A stretch of DNA of 64,000 nt, from the NCBI GenBank assembly GCA_029212745.1, contig JARGOL010000002.1:392133-456132 (forward strand). The letters run 5' to 3'. The translations under genes were made by a program, and so were the position numbers. Within the stretch, counting starts at the first letter, position 1; every line of letters starts with the position of its first letter. The DNA comes from Alcanivoracaceae bacterium (GTDB taxonomy: Bacteria > Pseudomonadota > Gammaproteobacteria > Pseudomonadales > Alcanivoracaceae). This document shows positions 10,441-20,720 of the stretch, piece by piece. The notes below the pieces were generated by a model, which worked only from the letters and a program-made list of their open reading frames with translations, ran no database searches and was not told the DNA's origin.

Positions 10441-11768
10441 ACGACCTGTTCAGCGAAGCGGGGGCCAACCCGGCCGGGCAGCCGCTCGCCGCACGCATGC
10501 GGCCACAGTCGCTGGATGAGTACTGCGGGCAGTCCCACCTGGTGGGGGAGGGCAAGCCGCTGCGCCGTGCGGTGGAGGCCCGGCAGCTCCATTCGATGAT
10601 TCTCTGGGGCCCGCCCGGGACGGGCAAGACCACCCTGGCCCTGATTCTTGCCAATGCCGTGGATGCCCGCTTCGTATCCCTGTCTGCCGTGCTCGCCGGC
10701 GTCAAGGACATCCGCGCCGCTGTGGAAGAGGCAAGGGTGCAGCGCGGGCAGGGTGTCAGGACGGTGCTGTTCGTGGATGAGGTGCATCGTTTCAACAAGA
10801 GTCAGCAGGATGCTTTCCTGCCGCATGTGGAAGACGGCACTGTGATCTTTGTCGGCGCCACCACGGAAAACCCGTCGTTTGAACTGAATAACGCCTTGCT
10901 CTCCCGCGCGCGGGTGTACCGCTTGCGCAGCATTGACCACGACGACCTGGCCCGGTTGCTGGAGCGCGCGCTGGAGCGCGACGACATGGCCCATGTCAGC
11001 CTGTCCGGCGCCGTCCGGGAGCGGCTGTTGGCCCAGGCCGATGGCGATGCACGGCGGTTGCTGAATGTGCTGGAACAGATCGCCGATCTGGCGGAACCGG
11101 GTGAGCCTTTCCCGGAAGACGCCCTGGCCGACCTGCTGCGCGACGGCGTACGCCGTTTTGACAAGGGCGGCGACGCGTTTTACGAGCAAATCAGTGCACT
11201 GCACAAGTCCGTGCGCGGCTCGGACCCGGATGCGGCCCTGTACTGGCTGGTGCGCATGCTCGACGGCGGCTGCGATGCCCTGTACCTGGCCCGGCGACTG
11301 GTGCGCATGGCCAGTGAAGACATCGGCAATGCTGACCCGCGGGCGTTGCGGCTGTGCCTGGATGCCTGGGATGTGCAGGAGCGGCTGGGCAGCCCGGAGG
11401 GCGAACTTACCCTCGCCCAGGCGGTGGTCTACTTGGCAGTGGCGCCGAAGAGCAACGCTGTCTACAGTGCCTATAATGCCATGCGCCGGTTCGTTGCCCA
11501 GCGTCCCAGTGACAATGTCCCCATGCATCTGCGTAACGCGCCGACCGGCATGATGAAGAAGGAAGGCTACGGCGACGATTACCGCTATGCCCACGACTAC
11601 CCGGATGCGTTTGTCCCCGGCGAAGACTATTTTCCGGATGATGTGCCGGCGCAGACGTTCTACCAGCCCGTGCCCCGGGGCCTGGAAATTAGGATTGGTG
11701 AAAAGCTGGCCGATTTACGCGAGCGTAACCGTAAAAGCGGCTGGAAACGCCGCACGGAGGAGTCCTGA
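10437..11768 (+). CDS. rarA: Replication-associated recombination protein RarA (MgsA)
   Basis: 443-residue AAA+ ATPase related to clamp loaders and RuvB that acts at stalled replication forks. It begins with MRPQSLDEYCGQSHLVG, has Walker A GPPGTGKT near residue 58, Walker B LFVDEVHRFNKSQQDAFLP and sensor 1 GATTENPSF, then the RarA C-terminal tetramerisation half (KSVRGSDPDAALYWLVRML, MASEDIGNADPRAL). Starts within the lolA stop. Confidence 0.96.
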   Translation: MNDLFSEAGANPAGQPLAARMRPQSLDEYCGQSHLVGEGKPLRRAVEARQLHSMILWGPPGTGKTTLALILANAVDARFVSLSAVLAGVKDIRAAVEEARVQRGQGVRTVLFVDEVHRFNKSQQDAFLPHVEDGTVIFVGATTENPSFELNNALLSRARVYRLRSIDHDDLARLLERALERDDMAHVSLSGAVRERLLAQADGDARRLLNVLEQIADLAEPGEPFPEDALADLLRDGVRRFDKGGDAFYEQISALHKSVRGSDPDAALYWLVRMLDGGCDALYLARRLVRMASEDIGNADPRALRLCLDAWDVQERLGSPEGELTLAQAVVYLAVAPKSNAVYSAYNAMRRFVAQRPSDNVPMHLRNAPTGMMKKEGYGDDYRYAHDYPDAFVPGEDYFPDDVPAQTFYQPVPRGLEIRIGEKLADLRERNRKSGWKRRTEES

Positions 11769-11770
11769 TC

Positions 11771-13478
<1,708 letters not shown>

Positions 13479-13479
<1 letters not shown>

Positions 13480-14873
13480 TGGAATTCCTGCCCGTTTCCT
13501 GGCGGCTGACGGACCAGCCGGCGCTGGTGGTGGGCGGCGGTGACATCGCCCTGCGCAAGGCAAGCCTGCTGGCGCGGGCCGGTGCGCGCCTGCGCGTGGT
13601 GGCACCGCAGGTCAACGCGGAATTGCAGACGCTGGTCGCCGACAGTGGCGGGGAGTGCTGCTGTCGCGAATACCGCAGCAGTGACCTCGACGGTGTGGTC
13701 CTGGCCATCGGGGCAACCGATGACAACGCCACCAATGAGCAGCTGCATCACGACGCTGTCTCCCGGCAGATTCCCGTCAACGTGGTGGATAATCCGCCGC
13801 TGTGCACTTTCATTTTTCCCGCCATTGTCGACCGCAGCCCGTTGCTGATCAGTATCAGCAGCGGCGGCGCCTCGCCAGTGCTGGCGCGCTGGGTGCGCAG
13901 CCGCATCGAGACTTTGCTGCCGGCACGCCTTGGCGAGGTGGCGGCGCTGATGGGGCGCTATCGCAAGCAGCTGGCGGAAAAACTGCCGGAGTTTGGCGCC
14001 CGGCGCACGTTCTGGGAGGGGCTGCTGGAGGGCACCTTCATGGAGCGCGTCCTGGCTGGACGTGGCGAGCAGGCTGAGGCGCAGCTGGCCGATGCCGTGG
14101 CCCAGGCGGATCGTGCCACGCTGGCGCGCGGTGAGGTGTTCCTGGTTGGTGCCGGCCCGGGAGATGCGGACCTGATGACGTTCCGTGGCCTGCGCCTGTT
14201 GCAGAAAGCCGACGTGGTGCTCTACGACCGCCTTGTGTCGCCGGGCGTGTTGGAGCTTGCCCGCCGCGATGCGGAAAAAGTGTATGTCGGCAAGCGCCGG
14301 GACAAGCACACGCTGCCACAGGACAACATCAATGACCTGCTGGTGCACTACGCCAGTCAGGGCCTGAAAGTGTGCCGCCTGAAGGGTGGCGATCCTTTCA
14401 TATTTGGTCGTGGTGGCGAAGAAATCGAAAAGATTGCTGCGGCGGGGATCGATTTCCAGGTGGTGCCGGGCATCACCGCTGCCAGCGGTTGTGCCGCGTA
14501 CGCGGGCATTCCGCTGACGCACCGTGATCACGCCTGGTCGGTGCGTTTCGTCACCGGTCACCGCAAGGCGGATGGCGATGCGCTGTCCTGGGCGGACCTG
14601 GTGTGCCCGGGGGAAACCCTGGTGTTCTACATGGGCCTGGTGGGGCTCGCCGAGATCTGTGCGCAATTGCAGGCCCATGGCATGCGTGCCGACATGCCGG
14701 CGGCGCTGGTGTCGCGTGGTACCACGGCCGAGCAGCAGGTCATCACCGGCACGGTATCCACCCTGGCCGACCAGGTGGCCGAACAGCACATCCATGCGCC
14801 CACGCTGATCATCATCGGTGATGTGGTAACGCTGCATCCGCGTTATCGCTGGTTCGAGGGTGGGGATCAGTAG
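13479..14873 (+). CDS. cysG: Siroheme synthase CysG (trifunctional)
   Basis: 464-residue fusion making siroheme for sulfite and nitrite reductases. The N-terminal CysG-B half (about 1-205) begins with a Rossmann motif ([20 protein letters not shown]) and performs precorrin-2 dehydrogenation and ferrochelation. The C-terminal CysG-A half (about 215-460) is the SAM-dependent uroporphyrinogen-III methyltransferase with [33 protein letters not shown] and [20 protein letters not shown]. Overlaps serS by one base. Followed by the convergent ybiB-like gene. Confidence 0.97.
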
Positions 14874-14879
14874 ACGCGT

Positions 14880-15887
14880 TCACGGTTGAAACGGCAGCCG
14901 GGCCCGGTCACGCCGCTGCCAAAGGGCCTCGGCGGCCTGCCGGAATGCTGTCGGGTCAGAACCGCCGGCCTCGGCCATCAGTGCCACCGCCAGGGTGCCA
15001 ATAACCGCCTGCGTGCCATAGTCGTCTGCGGCTGTTTCAGCCTGCTGCCAGAGCTGGTCGATCTGCTCAGGTGCCACGCCGGTCGGGCTTACCCGTCGTA
15101 GCGAGGCGGGCACCTGGCTCTCGCAGGTGTCGCCGCGGAAGATGCTCACCACACGGTTGCTGGCGTCCGGACGCCACTCCGGATCGCCGCCTTCTCCCTT
15201 GATCACCACTGTTCTGTGCTCATCGCACAGGCGCGCCGCGCCGGCGTGCAGGTCCAGGTACGCCGGATGGAAAATGGACTGCAGCGACACCGGCGCGCCG
15301 GCCGGATTAAGGCCGCGAGTGAGGGAGTTGATCGGTGAGCGCAGTCCCAATTCGGACCGCAGGCCGAGCAGCCTGTGCAGCGCGGGCGAGAACAGTGACA
15401 GTGGCGCATAGGCGATGCCGTGTTGCTGCAGTGCCTCTTCGAGCTGCGCCAGCGTGGTCGGAACGGGCCAGCCACGTTGGCGCAGCAGCTGGTCGGTATA
15501 CAGGCGCCCCGGCGTGTGCTCAGGGCCGCCGTGCAGCATGACGCGACGGCCATTGCACGCCAGCAGCCAGGCGGCGAGCAGGTGCCAGGGGCTGTGCTTC
15601 TTCTTGCCGGCGTAGCAGGGCCAGTCCAGGTCAACCGCCAGTGGCGCCGGCAGTAGCGGGGCAATCCGTTGGCGCGACGCATCCAGGAAGCCAGCCAGTT
15701 CCTCCGGCGTTTCTTCCTTGACGCGCATGCTCATCAGGAAGGCGCCGGTCTGCAGATCGGTGGCGCCGCCATCGAGTATCATGCCCATGGCGGCGGCGGC
15801 CTCTTCCCGTGTCAGGTCGCGGCGTGCCCGTTTGCCACGGGCCAGTGTGCGTACATAGTGCGCGAAAGGGTGCTCCTGCTCAGTCAT
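14880..15887 (-). CDS. YbiB-like protein of the TrpD/nucleoside phosphoribosyltransferase fold
   Basis: 335 residues resembling E. coli YbiB, a nucleic-acid-binding relative of anthranilate phosphoribosyltransferase with no proven enzymatic activity. Visible: N-terminal helical domain (FAHYVRTLARGKRARRDLTR), GAFLMSMRVKEETPEELAGF, and a central part with NSLTRGLNPAGAPVSLQSIFHP and VVIKGEGGDPEWRPD. The canonical TrpD glycine-rich phosphoribosyl-binding loop is not evident. Starts considered are ATG at 15887 and 15890; both overlap the end of tusB by a few bases, so it is the last gene of the leftward BI-1-tusDCB operon. Confidence 0.8.
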   Translation of the reverse strand: MTEQEHPFAHYVRTLARGKRARRDLTREEAAAAMGMILDGGATDLQTGAFLMSMRVKEETPEELAGFLDASRQRIAPLLPAPLAVDLDWPCYAGKKKHSPWHLLAAWLLACNGRRVMLHGGPEHTPGRLYTDQLLRQRGWPVPTTLAQLEEALQQHGIAYAPLSLFSPALHRLLGLRSELGLRSPINSLTRGLNPAGAPVSLQSIFHPAYLDLHAGAARLCDEHRTVVIKGEGGDPEWRPDASNRVVSIFRGDTCESQVPASLRRVSPTGVAPEQIDQLWQQAETAADDYGTQAVIGTLAVALMAEAGGSDPTAFRQAAEALWQRRDRARLPFQP

Positions 15888-16113
15888 CATCGAACCACGT
15901 AATGATTTGCTGGCGTGACACCTGCTGCGCCAGCGCAGCCTCATCCATGTCCACGCCGAGCCGGTAGCAGCGGTCGGCGCCGTGCAGACGGACAAGTTCC
16001 TCATGCAGGGCCGCCGTTTCGGGATAGGTCACCACCATGTCTGCGGCGCCAAGCGTATCCAGCAGGTGCGACCACTGCGTGCCTTTGTGGGTCATCCCGA
16101 CGAGGTGCAACAC
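15880..16113 (-). CDS. tusB: TusB, sulfur-relay protein (DsrH family)
   Basis: 77-residue small subunit of the TusBCD complex that passes persulfide sulfur from TusA towards TusE and MnmA for 2-thiolation of the U34 wobble base. It begins MLHLVGMTHKGTQW, like the MLHTLHRSP of E. coli TusB, and ends in the family IITWFDDD. The start is a GTG at 16113 one base after the tusC stop. It is shorter than E. coli TusB (95) and identified partly from its place after tusD and tusC. No tusE follows. Confidence 0.8.
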   Translation of the reverse strand: MLHLVGMTHKGTQWSHLLDTLGAADMVVTYPETAALHEELVRLHGADRCYRLGVDMDEAALAQQVSRQQIITWFDDD

Positions 16114-16114
16114 A

Positions 16115-16420
16115 TCAGTCTCCGATTACGGTGGCGGCGCCTTCCAGCACAGCCTGTGCCTGTGCCCGGCTCACCGGATGAAACCCGCCCTGGCTGCTGT
16201 CGCCGAGGGACTCAAGGGAAACCGTGCCATAGCCGGGCAGGTCTGCCAGCAACTGCGCCACATCCGCATCGTTGATGTCGAGCAGACGCTCTGGCGGGGC
16301 CAGCGCCAGTACCGTGACCGGCAGCGCAAACACGGCAAGGGCGGCCGCCATCTCCAGCAGTTCGCGGCTGGCGCCGGCGTCATGGCGATGACGTAGCAGG
16401 AGTACCACGGGTTTGTGCAT
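16115..16420 (-). CDS. tusC: TusC, sulfur-relay protein (DsrF family)
   Basis: 101-residue DsrE/F-fold subunit of TusBCD. It begins MHKPVVLLLRHRHDAGASRE, typical of the family's first strand. The start at 16420 shares one base with the tusD stop; longer upstream extensions lie inside tusD. E. coli TusC is 119 residues, so this copy is compact. No cysteine is seen at a catalytic position, as expected since TusD carries the reactive cysteine. Confidence 0.82.
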   Translation of the reverse strand: MHKPVVLLLRHRHDAGASRELLEMAAALAVFALPVTVLALAPPERLLDINDADVAQLLADLPGYGTVSLESLGDSSQGGFHPVSRAQAQAVLEGAATVIGD

Positions 16421-16776
16421 CAGAAGCTGACCAGGTTTTCGCAATCTTGCAGGGCGCTGGCCAGCTGTCCGAGGCCGGCGGTTTCGACGCCGTCGGCAAG
16501 GCGGCTGGTCGGCTGGTCGAGCCCGCGGCGCGCTACGGAGCCCGAGCATGCGGTGGCGGGCAGCTGGTGGTCCTTGATCAAAGTTTGCCAGATGTTGGCG
16601 GCACCGAGAGCGTCCTTTTGCGGGTCAGTCCCGGCGTGGCACAGCTGCACGCCATCCCCGTGGAAGAACACCCGGCCAATGGTCTCGCCATTGCGCAGCA
16701 ACGCCCGCGCCAGCTCTGCTGAACGCAAAGAGGCCCGACTGGCGGGCCCCTTTGATACCAGGATGGTAATTGCCAT
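16420..16776 (-). CDS. tusD: TusD, sulfur-accepting subunit (DsrE family)
   Basis: 118-residue subunit whose cysteine accepts sulfane sulfur from TusA. The expected reactive cysteine is in the segment ACSGSVARRG (compare E. coli CVAAALRRG), and the first part reads MAITILVSKGPASRASLRSA with GRVFFHGDGV following. The ATG at 16776 overlaps the BI-1 stop by one base. An upstream extension to 16998 lies inside the BI-1 gene and was discarded. Confidence 0.88.
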   Translation of the reverse strand: MAITILVSKGPASRASLRSAELARALLRNGETIGRVFFHGDGVQLCHAGTDPQKDALGAANIWQTLIKDHQLPATACSGSVARRGLDQPTSRLADGVETAGLGQLASALQDCENLVSF

Positions 16777-17468
16777 CAGTCGTCGCCAGACAGGGCACTC
16801 AGGATGTGAAGCAGGCTCATGAACAGGTTGTACAGGGATACAAACAGGGTCACGGTGGCCATGATGTAGTTGGTTTCGCCGCCATGCACGATGGCGCTGG
16901 TCTGCCACATGATCAGCAGGGATGAGAGCAGCACGAAGGCGCCAGACACGGCCAGGGACAGTGCCGGCATGTCGAAGATCATGGCGCCGAGGCCACACAG
17001 GAAGGCCACCAGGATGCCAATCATCAGGAAGTTGGTCAGGAAGCTGAAATCCTTGCGCGAGAACAGGGCAATGGCAGACATGGCCACGAAGATGGTGGCC
17101 GTGGCGCCCAGGGCCAGGGTGACGATCTCCATGCCGCCCTGGACGCTGGCAAACATGCTGATGATCGGGCCGGTGGTGAAACCGAGCCAGCCAGTGATGG
17201 CGAACACACCGAGAATGCCGAGGGCACTGTTACGGAAAATGTTGGTGAAAATCAGCGCGCCGAAATAGACACCCAGCGTCAGCCACGGATTCACATAGCC
17301 GATGTTGGCAGACATGGCGAACCAGGCCATACCCGCAGAGAACGCAAGGGAAATACCCAGCAGCATGTAGGTATTTCGCAGCACACGGGCCGCCATTTCG
17401 CCACGTGGGGCGGCCACTTCCGCTGTGGGTGAGGCGTAGTGCAGTTCTTCGCGCATTGGTTTCTCCAT
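16776..17468 (-). CDS. Bax inhibitor-1 family membrane protein (YccA-like)
   Basis: 230-residue inner-membrane protein with seven predicted helices. Family marks include GITGWLGF-type TM segments (ITGWLGFTTGPIIS), IFDMPALSLAVSGAFVLLSS and the C-terminal LFVSLYNLFMSLLHILS with acidic tail. In E. coli YccA modulates FtsH; BI-1 homologues leak protons or calcium. ATGs at 17468 and 17456 are both possible. It heads the tusDCB operon, as in Pseudomonas. tRNA-Ser is divergent upstream. Confidence 0.9.
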   Translation of the reverse strand: MEKPMREELHYASPTAEVAAPRGEMAARVLRNTYMLLGISLAFSAGMAWFAMSANIGYVNPWLTLGVYFGALIFTNIFRNSALGILGVFAITGWLGFTTGPIISMFASVQGGMEIVTLALGATATIFVAMSAIALFSRKDFSFLTNFLMIGILVAFLCGLGAMIFDMPALSLAVSGAFVLLSSLLIMWQTSAIVHGGETNYIMATVTLFVSLYNLFMSLLHILSALSGDD

Positions 17469-17546
17469 TGATTCCAGATGCCTGTGATAATAGGTGCACG
17501 GGGGCTAATTTCAAGTGAATTCGGCCCGACTTTCGCCGCCTTCCCA

Positions 17547-17574
17547 TTGACTGTAGCCGGCCCTCGGGTATCAT
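17547..17574 (+). promoter_or_regulatory. Sigma70-type promoter of tRNA-Ser
   Basis: TTGACT at 17547-17552 and TATCAT at 17569-17574 with a 16-nt spacer, 12 nt before the first tRNA base. The GC-rich stretch after the -10 is typical of a stringently controlled stable-RNA promoter. Confidence 0.7.
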
Positions 17575-17586
17575 GCCGTCTGCCAC

Positions 17587-17676
17587 GGAGGGGTGGCAGA
17601 GTGGTCGAATGCAGCGGTCTTGAAAACCGCCGGGGTTTAACGACTCCCGTGGGTTCGAATCCCACCCCCTCCGCCA
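17587..17676 (+). tRNA. tRNA-Ser (anticodon TGA)
   Basis: 90 nt including an encoded CCA. The acceptor arm GGAGGGG pairs with CCCCTCC, the anticodon loop CTTGAAA gives UGA, the class II long variable arm spans the region after CCGCC, and the T loop GGTTCGAATCC is intact. A strong promoter and a Rho-independent terminator flank it. Confidence 0.97.
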
Positions 17677-17678
17677 GA

Positions 17679-17717
17679 AATAAAAAAGGGCTCCCGACAG
17701 GGGGCCCTTTTTTATTT
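17679..17717 (+). terminator. Rho-independent terminator of tRNA-Ser
   Basis: AAAAAAGGGCTCCC and GGGGGCCCTTTTTT form a hairpin with a short CGACA loop followed by an uninterrupted T-run. Its 3' arm is also the first part of the 141-bp repeat that starts at 17698. Confidence 0.85.
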
Positions 17718-18008
17718 CCGGAGGCGGGTGTTGAGTCGCAGCCACCGTTCGACCGAACGAAGCACCGCTTCGTGAGGCACGCCGCAGGCGCCCCGAAGGG
17801 GTGAGCAGCGCCCAAAGGCGCTGCGAATCATCCCACCCCGCCAGCGGGCACCATGGGTCGGCGAAAGCAGGGGGCCCTTTTTTATTTCCCCAGGCGGGTG
17901 TTGAGTCGCACCTACCCGTTCGACCGAACGAAGCACCGCTTCGTGAGGCACGCCGCAGGCGCCCCGAAGGGGTGAGCAGCGCCAGAGGCGCTGCGAATCA
18001 TCCCACCC
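17698..18008. repeat. Two tandem 141-bp multi-hairpin repeats, period 170 bp
   Basis: Copies 17698-17838 and 17868-18008 are nearly identical, differing by a few substitutions and two compensating 1-nt indels. Each starts with the 3' arm of the tRNA-Ser terminator (GGGGGCCCTTTTTTATTT) and holds a chain of short hairpins. In copy 1 these are GTTCG/CGAAC (17747-17758), ACGAAGC-acc-GCTTCGT (17757-17773), CCCC-gaa-GGGG (17791-17801) and CAGCGCC-caaa-GGCGCTG (17806-17823). In copy 2 the last loop changes to AGA while the stem is kept. No transposase is present. A leftward frame across both copies encodes a duplicated peptide, but it is a by-product of the repeat. Confidence 0.85.
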
Positions 18009-18183
18009 GGCCCGCTCGCGAGACACAGGCGGGTATGTCGCCTCATCGATAATGGCAGCTCGCCATCAGGTCCTGACCATGCCGTTCATCTCCGAAATCA
18101 CCTACGTCAGCGTGTGCCATTCGCGCACTGTACGCCCGCGGCGAGCCGATAGTCTGGGCGGGGTTCACTGTTGTCGCTGCGAG

Positions 18184-18200
18184 GGATAACCTAGGTATCC
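18184..18200. promoter_or_regulatory. Palindromic element upstream of gacA
   Basis: GGATAACCT and AGGTATCC form an 8-bp dyad with one bulged A, about 53 nt before the gacA start. It could be a regulator site or a leader hairpin. The remainder of 18009-18252 shows no gene. Confidence 0.3.
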
Positions 18201-18252
18201 AGAAGGCCGTATGCAGTAGTGGGGCGTCAAGGACGACTGCAGGAGACAAAGA

Positions 18253-18915
18253 ATGACAAAAGTACTGGTTGTTGATGATCACGAACTGGTTCGTACCGGT
18301 ATTTCCCGCATGCTTGATGATGTGGCCGGTTTCAGCGTGATCGGTGAGGCTGCCAGCGGCGAAGAGGCCGTGCGCATGGCGCGTGAGCTGGAGCCTGACG
18401 TGGTGCTCATGGACGTGAAAATGCCTGGCATTGGCGGCCTGGAAGCAACACGCAAGATGCTGCGCCGTGATGACGGTATCAAGGTGATCGCGGTGACGGT
18501 CTGCGAAGAAGAGCCGTTCCCGTCCCGCCTGATGAAAGCCGGGGCTGCTGGGTACCTGTCCAAGGGGGCGGACCTGGAGGAAATGGTGCGGGCCATCAAG
18601 GTGGTGTCTGCCGGGCAGCGCTATATCAGCCCGCAGATTGCCCAGGCCATGGCGCTGCGCCCGTTCAACAGTGGCGACACATCGCCCATGGACCTGCTCT
18701 CCGAGCGCGAGTTGCAGATCATGATGATGATCGTCAATTGCCACAAGGTGCAGGCGATTTCAGACAAGCTCTGCCTGTCGCCGAAAACCGTCAACACCTA
18801 CCGCTATCGTATATTCGACAAGCTGGGCATCTCCAGTGACGTGGAAATGACCCTGCTGGCCATGCGCTGGGGACTGGTGGATGAGGGGCCCGCCACGGAG
18901 GTGGTCGCCCAGTAG
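18253..18915 (+). CDS. gacA: Response regulator GacA/UvrY
   Basis: 220-residue NarL/FixJ-type regulator: receiver domain (1-120) with phospho-acceptor Asp54 in VVLMDVKMPG, acidic pair Asp8/Asp9 and Lys104 in YLSKGAD, then a LuxR-type helix-turn-helix (about 145-205, LLSERELQIMMMIVNCHKVQ and SPKTVNTYRYRIFDKLGI). GacS-GacA controls csrB-type small RNAs and hence secretion, biofilm and stress genes. AGGAGA precedes the ATG. In Pseudomonas gacA is followed directly by uvrC; here two leftward genes intervene. Confidence 0.95.
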   Translation: MTKVLVVDDHELVRTGISRMLDDVAGFSVIGEAASGEEAVRMARELEPDVVLMDVKMPGIGGLEATRKMLRRDDGIKVIAVTVCEEEPFPSRLMKAGAAGYLSKGADLEEMVRAIKVVSAGQRYISPQIAQAMALRPFNSGDTSPMDLLSERELQIMMMIVNCHKVQAISDKLCLSPKTVNTYRYRIFDKLGISSDVEMTLLAMRWGLVDEGPATEVVAQ

Positions 18916-18941
18916 CACGCAGCTATCAATTGCGCAGAGGG

Positions 18942-18966
18942 CCGGGAGGCCGCGACGGCCTCCCGG
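18942..18966. terminator. Perfect stem between convergent gacA and the periplasmic-protein gene
   Basis: CCGGGAGGCC-gcgac-GGCCTCCCGG is a perfect 10-bp stem with a 5-nt loop in the 58-nt gap between two converging genes. It lacks a T-run, so it may be a bidirectional terminator or an mRNA end-stabilising hairpin. Confidence 0.5.
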
Positions 18967-18973
18967 TGACACC

Positions 18974-19396
18974 TCACTCGGCGCGGTACAGGATGACCAT
19001 GCCGGGCCTTGTCATGGCGGCGTCCATGTAGCCGATATAGTTACGGCTGCTGGATGACAGCAGGATCGCCAGTTCATCTTCACCAGAAACGATCTTGGGC
19101 GGATTGCCGCGACCGGTGAATGTCAGTCGCGCCCAGTGTGATCGCATCTGTGATGCCGATTTTCCCAGCACCTTGCGGTAGAAGGCTTCCCGGGCCGGAT
19201 CATCTGCGGGCAGGTCCAGGGGCACCACCGCCACGCCATCCACGGTGCTTCGTTTGCCGGAGAAAATCTGGCGCACGTCGGCCTGGTTCAGTGAGGTAAT
19301 GCCAAGGCTGTCCGATGCCACCACAACCACTTCGGCTGACGCGGCCACAGGCAACGCGAGAAGGCAGGAGAGCAGGAGATAGGTAAATGCTTTCAT
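18974..19396 (-). CDS. Short periplasmic substrate-binding-like protein (PstS fold)
   Basis: 140 residues with a clear signal peptide (MKAFTYLLLSCLLALPVAAS, cleavage near ASA-EVV). The rest resembles the small PBP-like domain proteins annotated as phosphate ABC transporter substrate-binding: VVVASDSLGITSLNQADVRQ, IFSGKR, GVAVVPLDLPADDP, FYRKVLGKSASQMRSHWARL and the closing IGYMDAAM. It is only one lobe long, about half a true PstS, and no ABC permease or ATPase is nearby. It sits 15 nt downstream of the porin gene and is probably co-transcribed with it; a direct functional link is an inference. Confidence 0.75.
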   Translation of the reverse strand: MKAFTYLLLSCLLALPVAASAEVVVVASDSLGITSLNQADVRQIFSGKRSTVDGVAVVPLDLPADDPAREAFYRKVLGKSASQMRSHWARLTFTGRGNPPKIVSGEDELAILLSSSSRNYIGYMDAAMTRPGMVILYRAE

Positions 19397-19411
19397 GTCT
19401 GGCTCCTCGTC

Positions 19412-20692
19412 TCAAAAGACCATCTGGGCGGCAAGGCGGAAGACCAGCGGGGTGTCATCCCGGTCCGGGACGCTGTTGAACAGCGAGCCCGTCTGGTGAG
19501 CTGGTAGCCCGCCCGGCAGCAGCGGGTTGGGAGGAATCGCCGCGGCGGACTGGGCGTCATCACCCAGGTCGTAGAAACGGCTCACCTCTGCCTTCAGGGC
19601 CAGGTTGGTGGCCACGTCGGCGCGCACGCCAACGGTCCAGCTTTTCTGGTGGCTGGCGAGGCCGTTGTAGAGGAAACGCCCGACCGGGTCGTTGCGGACA
19701 TCGTTGTAGCCATCGTCATCCACTTCCGCCCAGGTGACATGGGGCATGAAACGTCCGAAGCGGTAGCCAAGGGTGGCGTAGCTGCCGGTATTGGCCGGGA
19801 ACCAGCGATTGGCAATGCTCAGCTGGGTCTGTTCGGCCATGAACAGCAGTGCGCCGTTGTCATACTGGAAACCGGCGCTGGAGAAATAGCCGTAATCGTT
19901 GTCGATGTCGTAGGCGGACTTGCCCGGCAGGATGTCGACATTGGCCTCTGCACCGACATAGCTCAGCCAGGTACTCAGGTTGCCAAGAGATGAGGTCAGG
20001 TTGATGCCGGTGATGTCACGCATCCGGAACGTGGCGTTGGTGCCGTTGATGCCGACGTCGATATCCAGGGTGCCGTGAAACACGTTCACCGCGTGGGCCA
20101 TATTGCCGGTCTGGAAGCGGGTGGTCAGGTCAACGCCTTCCATACTCCGTACCGGGGCAATGTCATAGGCTTCCCGTGGCAGTTCTATCCAGGGCAGGGC
20201 ATAGCCGACATTCTGGTACTGGCTGTGCATATACAGGGGAATCACCAGTCGACCGGCGCGGGCTTCGGTGGCGTCAGTGAACTGGTAGGTGATGTAGGCC
20301 CATTCGGTCTGGGCGTCAAAATCGTCGGCGCCGTCGGCATACAGCTGGATGGTGCCGCTGACCCGGTCGCTGACGTTGGCCTGGACCTGAATGCCGGCGG
20401 AGGTGAGCCGGTCGTATGTGACCTCCTCATCCAGGCCTGCATAAGTGGGCGGTGACAGTTCTTCGGTGGGCCCGGCGCCGGAAACGACATTGTCGGTCAG
20501 GTTGTTGGTGGCAGCGGCGCCGGCGTTGATAAAGCCGCCCACTTTCAGGTCGACGTCCGAGACGCTGGTACGGCTGGATGACTGCCTCTCAAGCTGCTCC
20601 AGACGCCTCTCCAGTTCCGCCACAGTGGCAGACTGTGCCAGGGCAGGCAGCAGGGAGACGCAGGCGCCCAGCATGGCTAGGGTTTTTTTCAT
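19412..20692 (-). CDS. Outer-membrane porin with N-terminal coiled coil
   Basis: 426 residues. A signal peptide (MKKTLAMLGACVSLLPALAQ, cleavage near SA-TVAE) is followed by a short trimerising coiled coil (VAELERRLEQLERQ, about 23-36) and then alternating beta strands ending in the outer-membrane signature FRLAAQMVF with terminal Phe. The layout resembles DcaP- or OprP-like porins. LKVGGFINAG and ARAGRLVIPLYMHSQYQNVG are typical porin strands. Substrate is not evident; the neighbouring PstS-like protein suggests, weakly, an anion such as phosphate. A 20-nt palindrome lies 29 nt upstream. Confidence 0.82.
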   Translation of the reverse strand: MKKTLAMLGACVSLLPALAQSATVAELERRLEQLERQSSSRTSVSDVDLKVGGFINAGAAATNNLTDNVVSGAGPTEELSPPTYAGLDEEVTYDRLTSAGIQVQANVSDRVSGTIQLYADGADDFDAQTEWAYITYQFTDATEARAGRLVIPLYMHSQYQNVGYALPWIELPREAYDIAPVRSMEGVDLTTRFQTGNMAHAVNVFHGTLDIDVGINGTNATFRMRDITGINLTSSLGNLSTWLSYVGAEANVDILPGKSAYDIDNDYGYFSSAGFQYDNGALLFMAEQTQLSIANRWFPANTGSYATLGYRFGRFMPHVTWAEVDDDGYNDVRNDPVGRFLYNGLASHQKSWTVGVRADVATNLALKAEVSRFYDLGDDAQSAAAIPPNPLLPGGLPAHQTGSLFNSVPDRDDTPLVFRLAAQMVF

Positions 20693-20720
20693 GATGACTG
20701 GCCCTCATGTGATTATTGTT

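Noticed and set aside
11700-11770. Possible fluoride riboswitch before crcB
   Set aside because: crcB starts 3 nt after rarA, and the region is coding sequence.
17291-17815. Protein-like frames across tRNA-Ser on both strands (with phrases such as GVGFEPTG)
   Set aside because: They are translations of the tRNA gene and the adjoining repeat, a known source of false hypothetical proteins.
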